A DNA stretch of 64,000 nt from Sphingomonas sp. PP-CC-1A-547 (GTDB lineage Bacteria > Pseudomonadota > Alphaproteobacteria > Sphingomonadales > Sphingomonadaceae). Below, in pieces: positions 21,857 to 31,150 of this stretch (position 1 is its first letter; each line of letters opens with the position of its first letter). The stretch covers positions 966,161 through 1,030,160 of the forward strand of contig NZ_RAPZ01000010.1 of assembly GCF_003610375.1 (NCBI RefSeq). The letters run 5' to 3'. The notes below the pieces were generated by a model, which did no database searches, had not been told where the DNA came from, and saw only the letters and a list, made by a program, of their open reading frames with translations. Made by a program: the position numbers and the translations under genes.

Positions 21857-21911
21857 GCATCGCCGTTACGAGACTATACCCCGCGCCGTCCATCCGAAGC
21901 TGACGCAGCGC

Positions 21912-22799
21912 CTATTCTCCCGCCCATTCCTTGAGCAGCGTGTACGCGATCGCATAGGGTGGCGGCGCGACGAACGGCCCATCCTCCCCACGGAGCACCG
22001 CACGCACCATCTCGCGCGGCACCCACATCGCATCCTCGAGTTCGTTCACATCGAGCGTGATCGCATCGTCCTCGGCCTCCGCGACGCACGCCATCATCAG
22101 CGATGATGGAAACGGCCAGGGCTGGCTGGCGACGTACCGGACCTTGCCGACCCGCACGCCCGACTCCTCGAGAATCTCACGCGCGACCGCCTCCTCGATC
22201 GACTCGGCCGGCTCCACAAAGCCGGCAAGCGCGGAATACCGTCCCGGCGGCCATCCCTTGCCGCGCCCGAGCAGCGCCCGCCCGTCATGCTCGGCGATCA
22301 TGATCACCACCGGATCGACCCGCGGGAAATGCTCGGTCCCGCAGTTCGGGCACTTCCGCGCCCACCCCGCCCGGAACATTTCGGTCGGCGATCCGCACTT
22401 CGCGCAGAAACCATGCCGGACATGCCAGTCGATAACACTCCGCGCACCCGCATACGTCGCTGCCTCACCCGGCGCGAGCGCGGCCAGCACCGCCATCAGC
22501 GCGGGCGAGCGCATCGCTGGCGCATTGTCGACGCGCATGCCCGCCAGCAGCGCCGCGAAATGCGGCCGTCCGGTCTCGTCGAGCCCTAGCAGAATCGGCT
22601 CGGCATCGTCCGGCATCTCCGCCATCGACGTCCAGGCCAGGTGCCCGTCGTCGGTCGTGCCCGGCAGCAACCCGTCGAGCACCAGCAACCGCGCACGCCA
22701 GTCGCGCTGCGCCGCCGCCAGCCCTTCGGGATCGTGCCGCAACGTATCCGACCGGTCGAGCATCCCGCCGGTAAACCCAGGTGCCGCCATCACGCTCAT
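21912..22799 (-). CDS. nudC: NAD(+) diphosphatase NudC
   Basis: A 295-residue Nudix hydrolase. A zinc ribbon has Cys132, Cys135, Cys150 and Cys153 (CAKC and CPNC), and the Nudix box GFVEPAESIEEAVAREILEE starts at residue 193. The NudC-specific SQPWPFPSS motif is at residues 225-233. It cleaves NAD(H) to NMN(H) and AMP, and family members also remove NAD caps from RNA 5' ends. The ATG at 22799 overlaps the stop of the upstream serine hydrolase (ATGA), implying translational coupling. Cytosolic. Confidence 0.95.
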   Translation of the reverse strand: MSVMAAPGFTGGMLDRSDTLRHDPEGLAAAQRDWRARLLVLDGLLPGTTDDGHLAWTSMAEMPDDAEPILLGLDETGRPHFAALLAGMRVDNAPAMRSPALMAVLAALAPGEAATYAGARSVIDWHVRHGFCAKCGSPTEMFRAGWARKCPNCGTEHFPRVDPVVIMIAEHDGRALLGRGKGWPPGRYSALAGFVEPAESIEEAVAREILEESGVRVGKVRYVASQPWPFPSSLMMACVAEAEDDAITLDVNELEDAMWVPREMVRAVLRGEDGPFVAPPPYAIAYTLLKEWAGE

Positions 22800-24148
22800 C
22801 GGCGCAACCTCGCCGCATCCTGGAGCAGCGCCGCGACCACCTGCTGGCGGAGCGGTATCCGGTCCGCCGGAAAGTAATTGACCATCACGTTGCCGCGCGA
22901 ATGCTTCGACGGATCGACCCATGCGATCGTGCCCGCCGCGCCGCCCCAGGCATAGGTGCCCTTGCCCGGTCCGTTCGGCGTATCCGCGAGCACGACGGAG
23001 CCGCCCGCGCCGAAGCCCATGTTGCTCCCCTGCGTTCCCCCGGTGCCGCCACCGACTCCGCCGAACACCACGCCCGCCGGCAACAGGTTCGACGTCGCCA
23101 GCGCGATCGTCTCGGACTTCATCACGCGCACGCCGTCGAGCATGCCGCCGTCCTGGATCATGTGCAGAAACCGGTCGTAGTCACGAGCCGACATCACCAG
23201 CCCAGCGCCACCATACGGGAAGCTCGGCTTCTGCAAGAACACCGAGTTCGCCGCCGGATCGAGCGGCGTCCGCGTGTCACCGACGAACGCATAGTTGGTC
23301 GCCAGCCGCCCGACCTCGCTCTGCGGCACCTGCCAGAAGCTCGACTTCATCTTCAGCGGATCGAACAGCCGCGTCTGCACGAACCGTTCGAAGCTCATGC
23401 CGCTAGCGACCTCGATCACACGACCCATCACATCGAGCCCGATCGAATAACTCCACTTGGTCCCCGGATCGGCGATCAGCGGCAGCGTCGCGACGCGGTT
23501 GGCGAATTCCTCGAGCGACTTCGGCCGCACGGGCCGCATCTTCTCTTCCATCGCCGCGCTGACCGACAGCGGCAGAATCCCGAGCCGCTCATATTCCTTG
23601 AGCAATGGCCCCTTGGTGACGATCGTGTAGCCGAGCCCCGCGGTGTGCGTCAGCAAATTGCGGATCGTGATCGGCCGCACGGCGGGCCGCGTCGCGAGCG
23701 ACGTGTCGGGGCTGGTCGCGACCTTCATGTCCTTGAACGCTGGGATGTATTTGCTGACCGGATCGTCGAGGTTGAGCTTGCCGTCCTCGACCAGCATCAT
23801 CGCCGACATGCCGGTGATCGGCTTGGACATCGAATAGACGCGCCACAGCGAATCGGGGCCGGCGGCGGGTGCATTCGGGGCGTCGCTGATCTTCCCCGCC
23901 GACGGGAACAGTGTCGGACCATCGCCGGCGCCGAACGCACCGACGATACCCGGCATCTTGTCCTGCGCGACATAGCTGTCGAACAGCGCGGACGTGGCAG
24001 GCAGTAGCGCGTTGACCGGAATCGTCATCCGCGGCGTTGGTCGAGCCTGCGGGCTCACCTGCGGACGCGGTTGCGCCTGCTGGGCATAGGCCGTGGCGGC
24101 GGCCAGCGCGGCAAGTCCGCCCGTCGAAATCCAGTGCACCAGTTTCAT
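22796..24148 (-). CDS. Exported class C beta-lactamase-like serine hydrolase
   Basis: A 450-residue protein with a signal peptide (MKLVHWISTG to TAYAQQ) and a beta-lactamase/transpeptidase-like fold. The SxxK motif is S106-M-S-K109 (RVYSMSKPITG), and the WSYSIGLDVMGRVIE segment supplies the Y-x-x tyrosine motif. Such proteins are usually esterases or D-amino-acid peptidases rather than true beta-lactamases. Its start overlaps the mutY stop by ATGA and its own stop overlaps the nudC start, so it is embedded in the operon. Alternative functions (carboxylesterase, EstB-like) cannot be separated by sequence. Confidence 0.88.
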   Translation of the reverse strand: MKLVHWISTGGLAALAAATAYAQQAQPRPQVSPQARPTPRMTIPVNALLPATSALFDSYVAQDKMPGIVGAFGAGDGPTLFPSAGKISDAPNAPAAGPDSLWRVYSMSKPITGMSAMMLVEDGKLNLDDPVSKYIPAFKDMKVATSPDTSLATRPAVRPITIRNLLTHTAGLGYTIVTKGPLLKEYERLGILPLSVSAAMEEKMRPVRPKSLEEFANRVATLPLIADPGTKWSYSIGLDVMGRVIEVASGMSFERFVQTRLFDPLKMKSSFWQVPQSEVGRLATNYAFVGDTRTPLDPAANSVFLQKPSFPYGGAGLVMSARDYDRFLHMIQDGGMLDGVRVMKSETIALATSNLLPAGVVFGGVGGGTGGTQGSNMGFGAGGSVVLADTPNGPGKGTYAWGGAAGTIAWVDPSKHSRGNVMVNYFPADRIPLRQQVVAALLQDAARLRR

Positions 24149-25194
24149 CCAGCTCTCCGTATGGTCTTGCCGGCCTTGGCGAAAACGGTCGGGAGCCCGG
24201 CGGTATCCAGGTCGTCGATCGGCCACCATTCGCTTGCCGTTGGAACGCGCGGTTGATGCGCCTCGACCGTCGCCACCGCAAGCGTCAGTTGCAGATCGAA
24301 ATGTGTAAATCCGTGTGCGACGGTGACGTCCAGCATCCGCCAGTCCGCCTGCGCCGGCGCGTCCTCGAAACCGGGGGGAACATCACCCCAAGGCCCGGTC
24401 GGAAACGCGCGCATCCCGCCAAGCAAACCCTTGTCCGGCCGCCGCACCAGCAACACCTGCCCGTCGCGTTCTAGCCAGAATATCGTCCCGTACCGCTGAG
24501 GCTTGGCCGCCTTCTTCGCCTTCACCGGCAACCGCTCCGGCGCGCCCTGCTTGAAGCCTTCGCAAAACGCGCGGATCGGACACAACAAGCACTTCGGCGC
24601 GCGCGTCGTGCAGATCCCCGACCCCAGATCCATCATCGCCTGCGCGAAATCGCCCGCGCGGGCATCCGGCGTGATCGAATCCGCCGCTACCCGAATCGCC
24701 GGTCGCGCAGCCGGCAAAGGCGTCTCGATCGCAAACAGCCGCGCGACCACCCGCTCGACATTCGCATCGACCACCACCGCGCGCTCGCCAAACGCGATCG
24801 CCGCCACCGCTGCCGCAGTATATGCGCCGAGCCCCGGCAAAGCGCGCAGCTCCACCTCGGTCCGCGGAAACTCCCCGCCATGCTCGGCCACCACAGCCTT
24901 CGCCGCCTTCACCAGATTGCGCGCCCGAGCATAATACCCAAGCCCCGCCCAAGCCGCCATCACATCGGCATCGTCCGCCGCCGCCAGACTAGCGAAATCC
25001 GGCCACCGCGCGGTCCACGCGAGGAACCGCGGCGTCACCGCGGTCACCGTCGTCTGCTGCAACATCACCTCGGACAGCCACACCCGGTACGGATCGACCG
25101 CCTCTCCCGGCTTCGCGCGCCACGGCAGGTCGCGACGATGCGCGTCATACCAGTCGAGCAGGGCCCCGGAGACCGAAGAGCGCTTGGCGTTCAC
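24145..25194 (-). CDS. mutY: A/G-specific adenine glycosylase MutY
   Basis: A 349-residue base-excision enzyme removing adenine mispaired with 8-oxoguanine. The N-terminal domain has the catalytic Glu42 (WLSEVMLQQT), the helix-hairpin-helix LPGLGAYTAAAV with its downstream VDANVERV aspartate, and the iron-sulfur loop C-x6-C-x2-C-x5-C (CTTRAPKCLLCPIRAFC). The C-terminal part is the MutT-like 8-oxoG-sensing domain (GLLGGMRAFPTGPWG). It is the first gene of the minus-strand run and divergent from the DUF721 gene with only 14 bases between starts. Confidence 0.96.
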   Translation of the reverse strand: MNAKRSSVSGALLDWYDAHRRDLPWRAKPGEAVDPYRVWLSEVMLQQTTVTAVTPRFLAWTARWPDFASLAAADDADVMAAWAGLGYYARARNLVKAAKAVVAEHGGEFPRTEVELRALPGLGAYTAAAVAAIAFGERAVVVDANVERVVARLFAIETPLPAARPAIRVAADSITPDARAGDFAQAMMDLGSGICTTRAPKCLLCPIRAFCEGFKQGAPERLPVKAKKAAKPQRYGTIFWLERDGQVLLVRRPDKGLLGGMRAFPTGPWGDVPPGFEDAPAQADWRMLDVTVAHGFTHFDLQLTLAVATVEAHQPRVPTASEWWPIDDLDTAGLPTVFAKAGKTIRRAG

Positions 25195-25208
25195 ACGTCG
25201 CCTATGGC

Positions 25209-25784
25209 ATGGGTTCGCAGATGAGCAAGCCGCCCGTTTCTGTGCCTAAATCTGCGACGCCCAAGCCGGCGACGAAGCGCATAAAAGGCAGGACCGATCC
25301 CGACGCCCCGCGTGAGAACCGCTCGCGCGCGGTCGCCGAGCTGCTGCCCGCGATCGGCGGCGCGGCATTCCGGCGATTCGGCTTCGTCCAGTCGTCGATC
25401 GTCAGCCGCTGGCCCGAGATCGTCGGCGCGAAACTGGCGGGCGCGAGCATCCCCGAATCGATCCGCTTCCCGGTCGGCAAGAAGCAGGACGGCGTCCTCA
25501 CGCTTACCGTCCGCGGCGCGCACGCACCAATGATGCAGCACATCGCGCCCGAGATCATCGAGCGCGTGAACCGCTTCTTCGGCTACGCCGCGATCGTGAA
25601 GGTCGCGATCCGCCAGGGCGAGGTCGCCGCGCCCGTCCCGCGCAAAGCCCCGCCTTCGATCCGCCCGGTCCCCGTCGATCTCGGTATGAGCCTGAAGGGC
25701 ATCGCCGATCCGGAACTGCGCGCCGTCCTCGAATCCCTCGCCGCCGGCGTCGCCTCGACGCACGGCCTTCCCAGGATCAACTGA
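25209..25784 (+). CDS. DUF721 (DciA-like) protein
   Basis: A 191-residue basic protein. A lysine- and proline-rich N-terminal tail is followed by a DUF721 domain from about residue 40 (AVAELLPAIGGAAFRRFGF, then VSRWPEIVGAKLAG), with the later LTLTVRGAHAPMMQHIAPEIIERVNRFFG segment. DUF721 contains DciA, the loader/operator of the replicative helicase in bacteria without DnaC, so a role with DnaB is possible but unproven here. The ATG at 25221 is an alternative start. It shares one base with the next ATG (TGATG), so the following DsbA-like gene is coupled to it. Confidence 0.82.
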   Translation: MGSQMSKPPVSVPKSATPKPATKRIKGRTDPDAPRENRSRAVAELLPAIGGAAFRRFGFVQSSIVSRWPEIVGAKLAGASIPESIRFPVGKKQDGVLTLTVRGAHAPMMQHIAPEIIERVNRFFGYAAIVKVAIRQGEVAAPVPRKAPPSIRPVPVDLGMSLKGIADPELRAVLESLAAGVASTHGLPRIN

Positions 25785-26449
25785 TGCGCGTCTTGCTTGC
25801 CGTCTTCGCCCTCTTCCTGCTGACCGGTGCCGCGCCCAAGCGCGACTGGTCGCAGACCGCGCGTATCCTCCCGTCGGGCGCGTACCTGATCGGCAACCCC
25901 GCCGCGCGCGTGAAGCTGGTCGAATATGCGAGCTACACCTGCTCGCACTGCGCCGATTTCTCGGTGAAGTCCGAACCAGTGCTGAAGCGCCAGATGATCG
26001 CATCGGGCTCGACCAGCCTCGAATTCCGCCACTTCATCCGCGACCGTCTAGACCTGTCGGCAGCGATCCTCGCCCGCTGCACCGGCCCGAAAGGCTTCTC
26101 CGCCACCTCGTCCGCGATCTTCGCCGCACAGCCGCAATGGCTCGAGCGCGGGATCGAATACCAGCAGGGCAACGCCGCGCGCCTGAACATGTACCCCGCC
26201 GCGGCGCAGATCCGCGCCAACGCCGACGGCTCCGGCCTGACAGCGTTCGTCAAGGCACGCGGTCTGTCCGATGCCGCGATCAACGCATGCTTCGCCAACC
26301 AGCCCGAGATCGACCGCATCGTCAAACTGACCGCCGACGCGCCGAAGGAGATCGACTCGACGCCGACCTTCTACCTCAACGGCAAGATCGTACCCCATGT
26401 CGGCTGGGAACAGCTCGAACCCGCGCTCCGCAAGGCCGGCGCCCGCTAA
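25784..26449 (+). CDS. Exported DsbA-like thioredoxin-fold protein 1
   Basis: A 221-residue periplasmic protein with a short signal peptide (MRVLLAVFALFLLTGAA) and a thioredoxin/DsbA-type fold. The active site is Cys53-Ser-His-Cys56 (YTCSHCADF) and the cis-proline loop is STPTFYLNG. It should catalyse disulfide formation or exchange outside the cytoplasm. It overlaps the DUF721 stop by one base and is followed 26 bases later by a second, related gene. The electron partner could be the DsbB found about 12 kb away in this window, which is inference. Confidence 0.9.
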   Translation: MRVLLAVFALFLLTGAAPKRDWSQTARILPSGAYLIGNPAARVKLVEYASYTCSHCADFSVKSEPVLKRQMIASGSTSLEFRHFIRDRLDLSAAILARCTGPKGFSATSSAIFAAQPQWLERGIEYQQGNAARLNMYPAAAQIRANADGSGLTAFVKARGLSDAAINACFANQPEIDRIVKLTADAPKEIDSTPTFYLNGKIVPHVGWEQLEPALRKAGAR

Positions 26450-26475
26450 TTCACGTGATCCACTGGAGTAACCCG

Positions 26476-27216
26476 ATGAAGTTCCTGACCACGCTCGCCG
26501 TCCTGCCGCTCGCGCTCGCCGCCTGCTCGAAGAACGATTCGACCGGCAACGTCGACCAGCCCACCGCCGCGCCGGTAGCAGCCGCTGTAGCCCCCGCCGG
26601 CCAGAACTGGACCGAGACCTTCGTGAAGACCCCCGAGGGTTACCTGATGGGCAACCCGAACGCAGCGATCAAGCTCGTCGAATACGGCGCACGCTCGTGC
26701 CCGACCTGCGGCGCGTTCGCCCGCGAGGCGTATCGGCCGTTGACCGAAAAGTATGTTGCGACCGGGAAAGTCAGCTTCGAATTCCGCGACTTCCTCGTCC
26801 ACGGCGCGCCCGACGTCGCGCTGACTTTGCTCGGCCAGTGCGGCGGCGTCGCGCCGTTCTTCCCGATCCTCGAGCAGATGTACGGCAACCAGATCGCCTT
26901 CCTCGACAAGCTCCAGGCGATGACCCCCGACCAGCAGAAGGCGCTCGCCAACCAGCCGCCGACGGTCGTCGCGACCAAGCTCGCCGAACAGATGGGCGCG
27001 ATCGATTTCGTCAAGCAGCGCGGGATCCCGGAAGCGAAGGCGCGCGCGTGCCTCGCGGATCAGAAGCAGCTCGAAGTGATGGCCAAGCCGACCGAGAATG
27101 CGATGCAGGCGGGCACCGTCACGGGCACGCCGACGTTCCTGATCAACGACAAGAAGCTCGATCAGGTCGTGTCCTGGGATCAGATGGAGAAGGCGCTGAA
27201 GGCGGCTGGGGCGTAA
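26476..27216 (+). CDS. DsbA-like thioredoxin-fold lipoprotein 2
   Basis: A 246-residue protein with a lipoprotein signal ending LALAAC, so Cys17 should carry the lipid. A Pro/Ala-rich linker runs to about residue 45, then a DsbA-type domain starts. The active site is Cys75-Pro-Thr-Cys78 (RSCPTCGAF), and the cis-proline loop is GTPTFLIND. It is clearly related to the preceding gene by domain layout and loop sequences (AxIKLVEYxxxxC), pointing to a tandem duplication. Its CPTC and the lipid anchor suggest a different redox role from the soluble paralogue. Confidence 0.9.
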   Translation: MKFLTTLAVLPLALAACSKNDSTGNVDQPTAAPVAAAVAPAGQNWTETFVKTPEGYLMGNPNAAIKLVEYGARSCPTCGAFAREAYRPLTEKYVATGKVSFEFRDFLVHGAPDVALTLLGQCGGVAPFFPILEQMYGNQIAFLDKLQAMTPDQQKALANQPPTVVATKLAEQMGAIDFVKQRGIPEAKARACLADQKQLEVMAKPTENAMQAGTVTGTPTFLINDKKLDQVVSWDQMEKALKAAGA

Positions 27217-27240
27217 GCTAACCGCTCCACACGTAACTAC

Positions 27241-27342
27241 CACCCCGGTGAAGGCCGGGGCCCAATTGGGGGACGTTGCTAACGGGGATCAGCGCTTCGC
27301 TACCGCGACCTCTCCAATTGGGCCCCGGCCTTCGCCGGGGTG
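27241..27342. repeat. Palindromic repeat family C, copy 1 (CCCCGG/CCGGGG)
   Basis: A 102-base inverted repeat with left arm CACCCCGGTGAAGGCCGGGG then CCCAATTGGGGGA, and right arm TCCAATTGGGCCCCGGCCTT ending CGCCGGGGTGG. The arms are near-perfect complements around a 45-base centre. Another copy is at 49315-49419. It begins 24 bases after the DsbA-like lipoprotein gene. Confidence 0.88.
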
Positions 27343-27386
27343 GAGGCAAGGGCGATACGCTTGCCCACGGGCAGCTCCTTCTTGTT

Positions 27387-27437
27387 CTCCCGCGGAGGCG
27401 GGAGCCCAGACTGTGTCCCCGCCTTCGCGGGGACACC
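27387..27437. repeat. Two small palindromes upstream of smc
   Basis: CTCCCGCGGAGGCGGGAG (27387-27404) is followed 9 bases later by GTGTCCCCGC-CTTC-GCGGGGACAC (27414-27437). Both can form stable hairpins. They lie between the family C repeat and the smc start, a region of 268 bases without a gene. Confidence 0.7.
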
Positions 27438-27484
27438 AAGCTTTACGGTTCGGCATAAAATCATAACCGTCGGGGGGCGCAAGA

Positions 27485-30400
27485 ATGCAGATCAAGCGCC
27501 TCCGCATCACCGGCTTCAAGAGCTTCGTCGACCCAGCCGACCTCCGCATCGAACCCGGCCTGACCGGCGTCGTCGGCCCCAACGGCTGCGGTAAATCCAA
27601 CCTCCTCGAAGCGCTCCGCTGGACGATGGGCGAGGCCAGCGCGAAATCCCTGCGCGGCGCCGGCATGGAAGACGTCATCTTCGCCGGCACCGCAACCCGC
27701 CCCCCACGCGACTTCGCCGAAGTCTCGATCCTCGCAGAAATAGCCGGTGACGAGCGCGAGATCGTCCGCCGGATCGAACGCGGCGCCGGCTCCGCCTACC
27801 GAATCGACGGCCGCGACGTCCGCGCGAAAGACGTCGGCCTGCTCTTCGCCGACGCCGCCACCGGCGCGCACTCCCCCGCGCTCGTCAGCCAGGGCAAGAT
27901 CGGCGCAGTCATCGCCGCCAAACCCGCCGATCGCCGCGCCATGCTCGAGGAAGCCGCCGGAATCGCCGGCCTCCACGTCCGCCGCAAAGACGCCGAGGGG
28001 AAACTCCGCGCCACCGAAGCCAATCTCGCCAAGCTCGACGAGATCATCTCCGACCAGGACGCGCGCACCGCCACGCTGAAACGCCAGGCCCGCGCCGCCG
28101 AACGCTACCGCCTCATCTCCGCACAGATCCGCGTCGCCGAAGCGCGCACATTGTTCGCCCGATGGCGCGAAGCCGCTACCGCAGCCGACGACGCCAAGGC
28201 CGAAGCCACCGCCGCCGAAACCCGCGTCCGCGCACTGACCGACGCGGAACGCGCAGCCGCCGCAGACCAGCACCGCGCGATCGAAGCCGTCTCCACCGCG
28301 CGCACCGCAGCGCTCGCCGCGCGCGACCTGGTCGGCGATCTCGCCCACCGCCTCGCCGCGCTCAAAACCGAGAAGGCCAGCGTCGAGCGCAGGATCGCCG
28401 ACCTCACCGACGCGCGCGCCCGGATCGCCGACGACCGCGCCCGCGAAGGATCGCTCGCCAGCGACGCCGCCGCCGCGCTCGCCCGACTTGCAGACGAGGC
28501 CAAGACGCTCGACACCGCGATCGCCGACGCCACCGCCGCGATCCCCGATCTCGACGCCGCGCTCGCCGAAACCGAACGCGGCGCCCGCGACGCCGAAGTC
28601 GCACTGGCCCAAGCGCTCGCCACGCAAGCCCGCGACGCCGCCGAAGTCCGCGTCGCCAGCGCCGCGCTCGCCGCCGCCCACACCCGCGCCGATCGCGCCG
28701 ATCGCGACGCCGCCCAGATCGCCGCCGCCCTCCGCGCCCTCGGCGACCCCGCGCCGCTAGCCGCAGAGCGCGAAACCGCCGCCGAAACCCGACGCACCGC
28801 AACGGCCGCAGCAGAGTCCGCCCGCCAGGCCATAACCCAGGCAGACACCGACGAAGCTGCCGCGACCAGCGCGCGAGACGCCGCCGAAACCACCCGCGCG
28901 ACCGCCCGCGCAGACCTCGCCGCGATCGACAGCGAAGTGACCGCGCTCACGAAGGCAACGCAGCGCAGCGGCCGCGACCGGCTGCTCGACCATGTCTCGG
29001 CCAGCACCGGCTACGAACGCGCGCTGGCGGCAGCACTTGGAGACGATCTCGACACCGGCCTCGATGCATGGGCAGGCGCCAAGCCCCGCGAAGACGACCC
29101 CGCCCCGCCCGCCGACGCCGAACCGCTGGCAAAGCATGTCGACGCGCCCCCCGCCCTCGCCCGCAGGCTCGCGCAGGTCTTCGTCGTCAACACCGACGGC
29201 CAGCAACACCTTGCCGTCGGCCAGCGCATCGTCACCCGAGACGGCCAACTCCGCCGCTGGGACGGCTTCACCGCAACCGGCACCGGCGCGGCCGCCGCCG
29301 AACGTCTAGTCCGCCGCAATCGCCTCGCCGCGCTCCAGGCCGCCCGCCCCGCTGCGGCCAAAGCGCTGGACGACGCCGAACGAACGCGCGCCGCGATCGA
29401 CGAGCGGATCGCCCAGGCTAGAGGCCAGTCGCAAACCGCCCGCGCCGCCCTGCAACGCGCCGAAACCGCCGCGCGCGACGCCCTCCGCCAGGAGGACCGC
29501 GCCGCCGCCGCGCTCGAACGCCTCGCCACCCAGCGGGCAGACCTCGACGTCCGCGCGCACCGCATCGCCGACGACGTCGCCGACGCACACGCCGACCGCA
29601 CCCGCGCCGAAGCCACGATGGCCGCCGTACCCGACGGCACCGCCAACGCGCGCCAGGTCGCCGCGCTCCAATACGATGCCGAAAATGCCCGCGCCGCCGT
29701 CGCGCAAGCCCGCGCCGATCGCATCGCGCTCGACCGCAGCATCGCCACCCACCGCGAACGCCTGTCCGCAGCTCAGGCCGACACCCGAAGCTGGCGCGCG
29801 CGCGCCGGTGAAGCCGCCAAACGCATCGCCGCCATGGACACGCGCGAAACCACGCTCGGCGCCGATCTCACCGCAATCGCCGCTCGCCCCGCCGCCCTCA
29901 ACGCTGAAATCGAGACGCTCGACGCCGAACACCAAGACGCGCGCACAATCGCCGACGCGCTCCTCGCCACCGAACGCACCGCGGAAACCGCCGCCCGCAC
30001 CGCCGACGACGCCCACCGCGCCGCCACCGAAGCGCTCGCCGTCGCCCGCGAAGCCCGCGCCGGCGCGATCGCCCGCGTCGAGAACCACGAAGCGCGCCGC
30101 CTCGATCTCGGCCGCCTCTCGGGCGAGCGCTTCCAATGCCCCGCCCCCGTCCTGTCCGAACGCCTCGGCTTCGCGGTCGCCGACGTACGCGCGCCAGCGG
30201 AAGAGTCCGCCATCCACGACCGTCTCGCCACCGACCGCGAGCGGATCGGCCCGGTCAACCTCGTCGCCGAAACCGAACTCGCCGAACTCGAAGCTTCCGC
30301 GCGCGACAACGCGGTCGAACGCGACGAACTCGGCCAGGCGGTCAACCGCCTGCGCGGCTCGATCGGCACGCTCAACCGCGAAGGTCGCCAGCGCCTGCTC

Positions 30401-30871
30401 GCTGCGTTCGAGGCGGTCAATGGCCATTTCCAGCGCCTCTTCACCACGCTCTTCGACGGCGGCGCCGCGCACCTCGAACTCATAGACTCCGACGACCCGC
30501 TAGAAGCCGGCCTCGAAATCATGGCGCAACCACCCGGCAAACGCCTCCAGTCGCTAACGCTGCTGTCGGGCGGCGAACAGGCACTCACCGCGGTCGCGCT
30601 GATCTTCGGCCTGTTCCTTACCAACCCCGCGCCGATCTGCGTCCTCGACGAGGTCGACGCGCCGCTCGACGACGCCAATATCGAGCGCTTCTGCGACCTG
30701 CTCGACCGCATGTCCCGCGACACCGACACGCGCTACCTCGTCGTCACGCACAACGCCGTCACGATGAGCCGCATGCACCGCCTGTTCGGCGTGACGATGA
30801 TCGAACGCGGTGTCAGCCGCCTCGTTTCGGTCGACCTGCAAGCCGCGACCGGACTCATTGCAACCGCGTAG
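27485..30871 (+). CDS. smc: Chromosome segregation ATPase SMC
   Basis: An 1128-residue SMC protein. The N-terminal ATPase lobe has Walker A GPNGCGKS (residues 31-38). Two long Ala/Arg/Asp/Glu-rich coiled-coil arms flank a hinge at roughly residues 490-620. The C-terminal lobe carries the ABC signature LLSGGEQALTAVAL near residue 1028 and Walker B CVLDEVDAPLDDAN. With ScpA/ScpB, which are not in this window, it compacts and separates chromosomes. The single SMC gene and the length fit the bacterial condensin type. The arms have an extreme GC-rich codon pattern, which creates long open frames on the other strand that I regard as shadows. Confidence 0.96.
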   Translation: MQIKRLRITGFKSFVDPADLRIEPGLTGVVGPNGCGKSNLLEALRWTMGEASAKSLRGAGMEDVIFAGTATRPPRDFAEVSILAEIAGDEREIVRRIERGAGSAYRIDGRDVRAKDVGLLFADAATGAHSPALVSQGKIGAVIAAKPADRRAMLEEAAGIAGLHVRRKDAEGKLRATEANLAKLDEIISDQDARTATLKRQARAAERYRLISAQIRVAEARTLFARWREAATAADDAKAEATAAETRVRALTDAERAAAADQHRAIEAVSTARTAALAARDLVGDLAHRLAALKTEKASVERRIADLTDARARIADDRAREGSLASDAAAALARLADEAKTLDTAIADATAAIPDLDAALAETERGARDAEVALAQALATQARDAAEVRVASAALAAAHTRADRADRDAAQIAAALRALGDPAPLAAERETAAETRRTATAAAESARQAITQADTDEAAATSARDAAETTRATARADLAAIDSEVTALTKATQRSGRDRLLDHVSASTGYERALAAALGDDLDTGLDAWAGAKPREDDPAPPADAEPLAKHVDAPPALARRLAQVFVVNTDGQQHLAVGQRIVTRDGQLRRWDGFTATGTGAAAAERLVRRNRLAALQAARPAAAKALDDAERTRAAIDERIAQARGQSQTARAALQRAETAARDALRQEDRAAAALERLATQRADLDVRAHRIADDVADAHADRTRAEATMAAVPDGTANARQVAALQYDAENARAAVAQARADRIALDRSIATHRERLSAAQADTRSWRARAGEAAKRIAAMDTRETTLGADLTAIAARPAALNAEIETLDAEHQDARTIADALLATERTAETAARTADDAHRAATEALAVAREARAGAIARVENHEARRLDLGRLSGERFQCPAPVLSERLGFAVADVRAPAEESAIHDRLATDRERIGPVNLVAETELAELEASARDNAVERDELGQAVNRLRGSIGTLNREGRQRLLAAFEAVNGHFQRLFTTLFDGGAAHLELIDSDDPLEAGLEIMAQPPGKRLQSLTLLSGGEQALTAVALIFGLFLTNPAPICVLDEVDAPLDDANIERFCDLLDRMSRDTDTRYLVVTHNAVTMSRMHRLFGVTMIERGVSRLVSVDLQAATGLIATA

Positions 30872-30904
30872 GGAGACAATCCCCGTTCGCGACGTTGACC
30901 CTCA

Positions 30905-31081
30905 ATGTTCCTCGACGAATCCAGCATTTGGCCGCGCAAGGAGGACCTGCCTCCCCGCAAGCCCGTGTATCGTCACGAGAAGGCGCTGACCCGCCTGATC
31001 TTCGTCTATCTCTTCCTGTTGCTGCTCCTGCCCGTGAGCCTCGGCGGCATGGTCGACCTGATCCGCTATCTGTTCGGCTGA
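30905..31081 (+). CDS. Small membrane protein, 58 residues
   Basis: ATG TTC CTC GAC opens a 58-residue reading frame ending LIRYLFG. The first 28 residues are charged and proline-rich (WPRKEDLPPRKPVYRHEK), then one hydrophobic helix follows (LIFVYLFLLLLLPVSLGGMV). This clear two-part layout and normal codon use suggest a real single-pass membrane protein. It starts 33 bases after smc and could be cotranscribed with it. I do not recognise a family. Confidence 0.6.
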   Translation: MFLDESSIWPRKEDLPPRKPVYRHEKALTRLIFVYLFLLLLLPVSLGGMVDLIRYLFG

Positions 31082-31150
31082 CTTTCAGGTGTCCTACACA
31101 CCGCGATCCTGCCACCGTCGTGAATCCGCAATCGTCCACGTTTGGGCCTA

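Noticed and set aside
27218..27439. Small ORFs in both strands upstream of smc
   Set aside because: They cover the family C repeat and small palindromes; the translated sequences are repeat artefacts.
28105..30472. Long open frames antisense to smc
   Set aside because: They are shadows of the extreme GC3 bias of the coiled-coil arms; translations are Ala/Arg/Ser-rich with no domain, while smc has full motifs.
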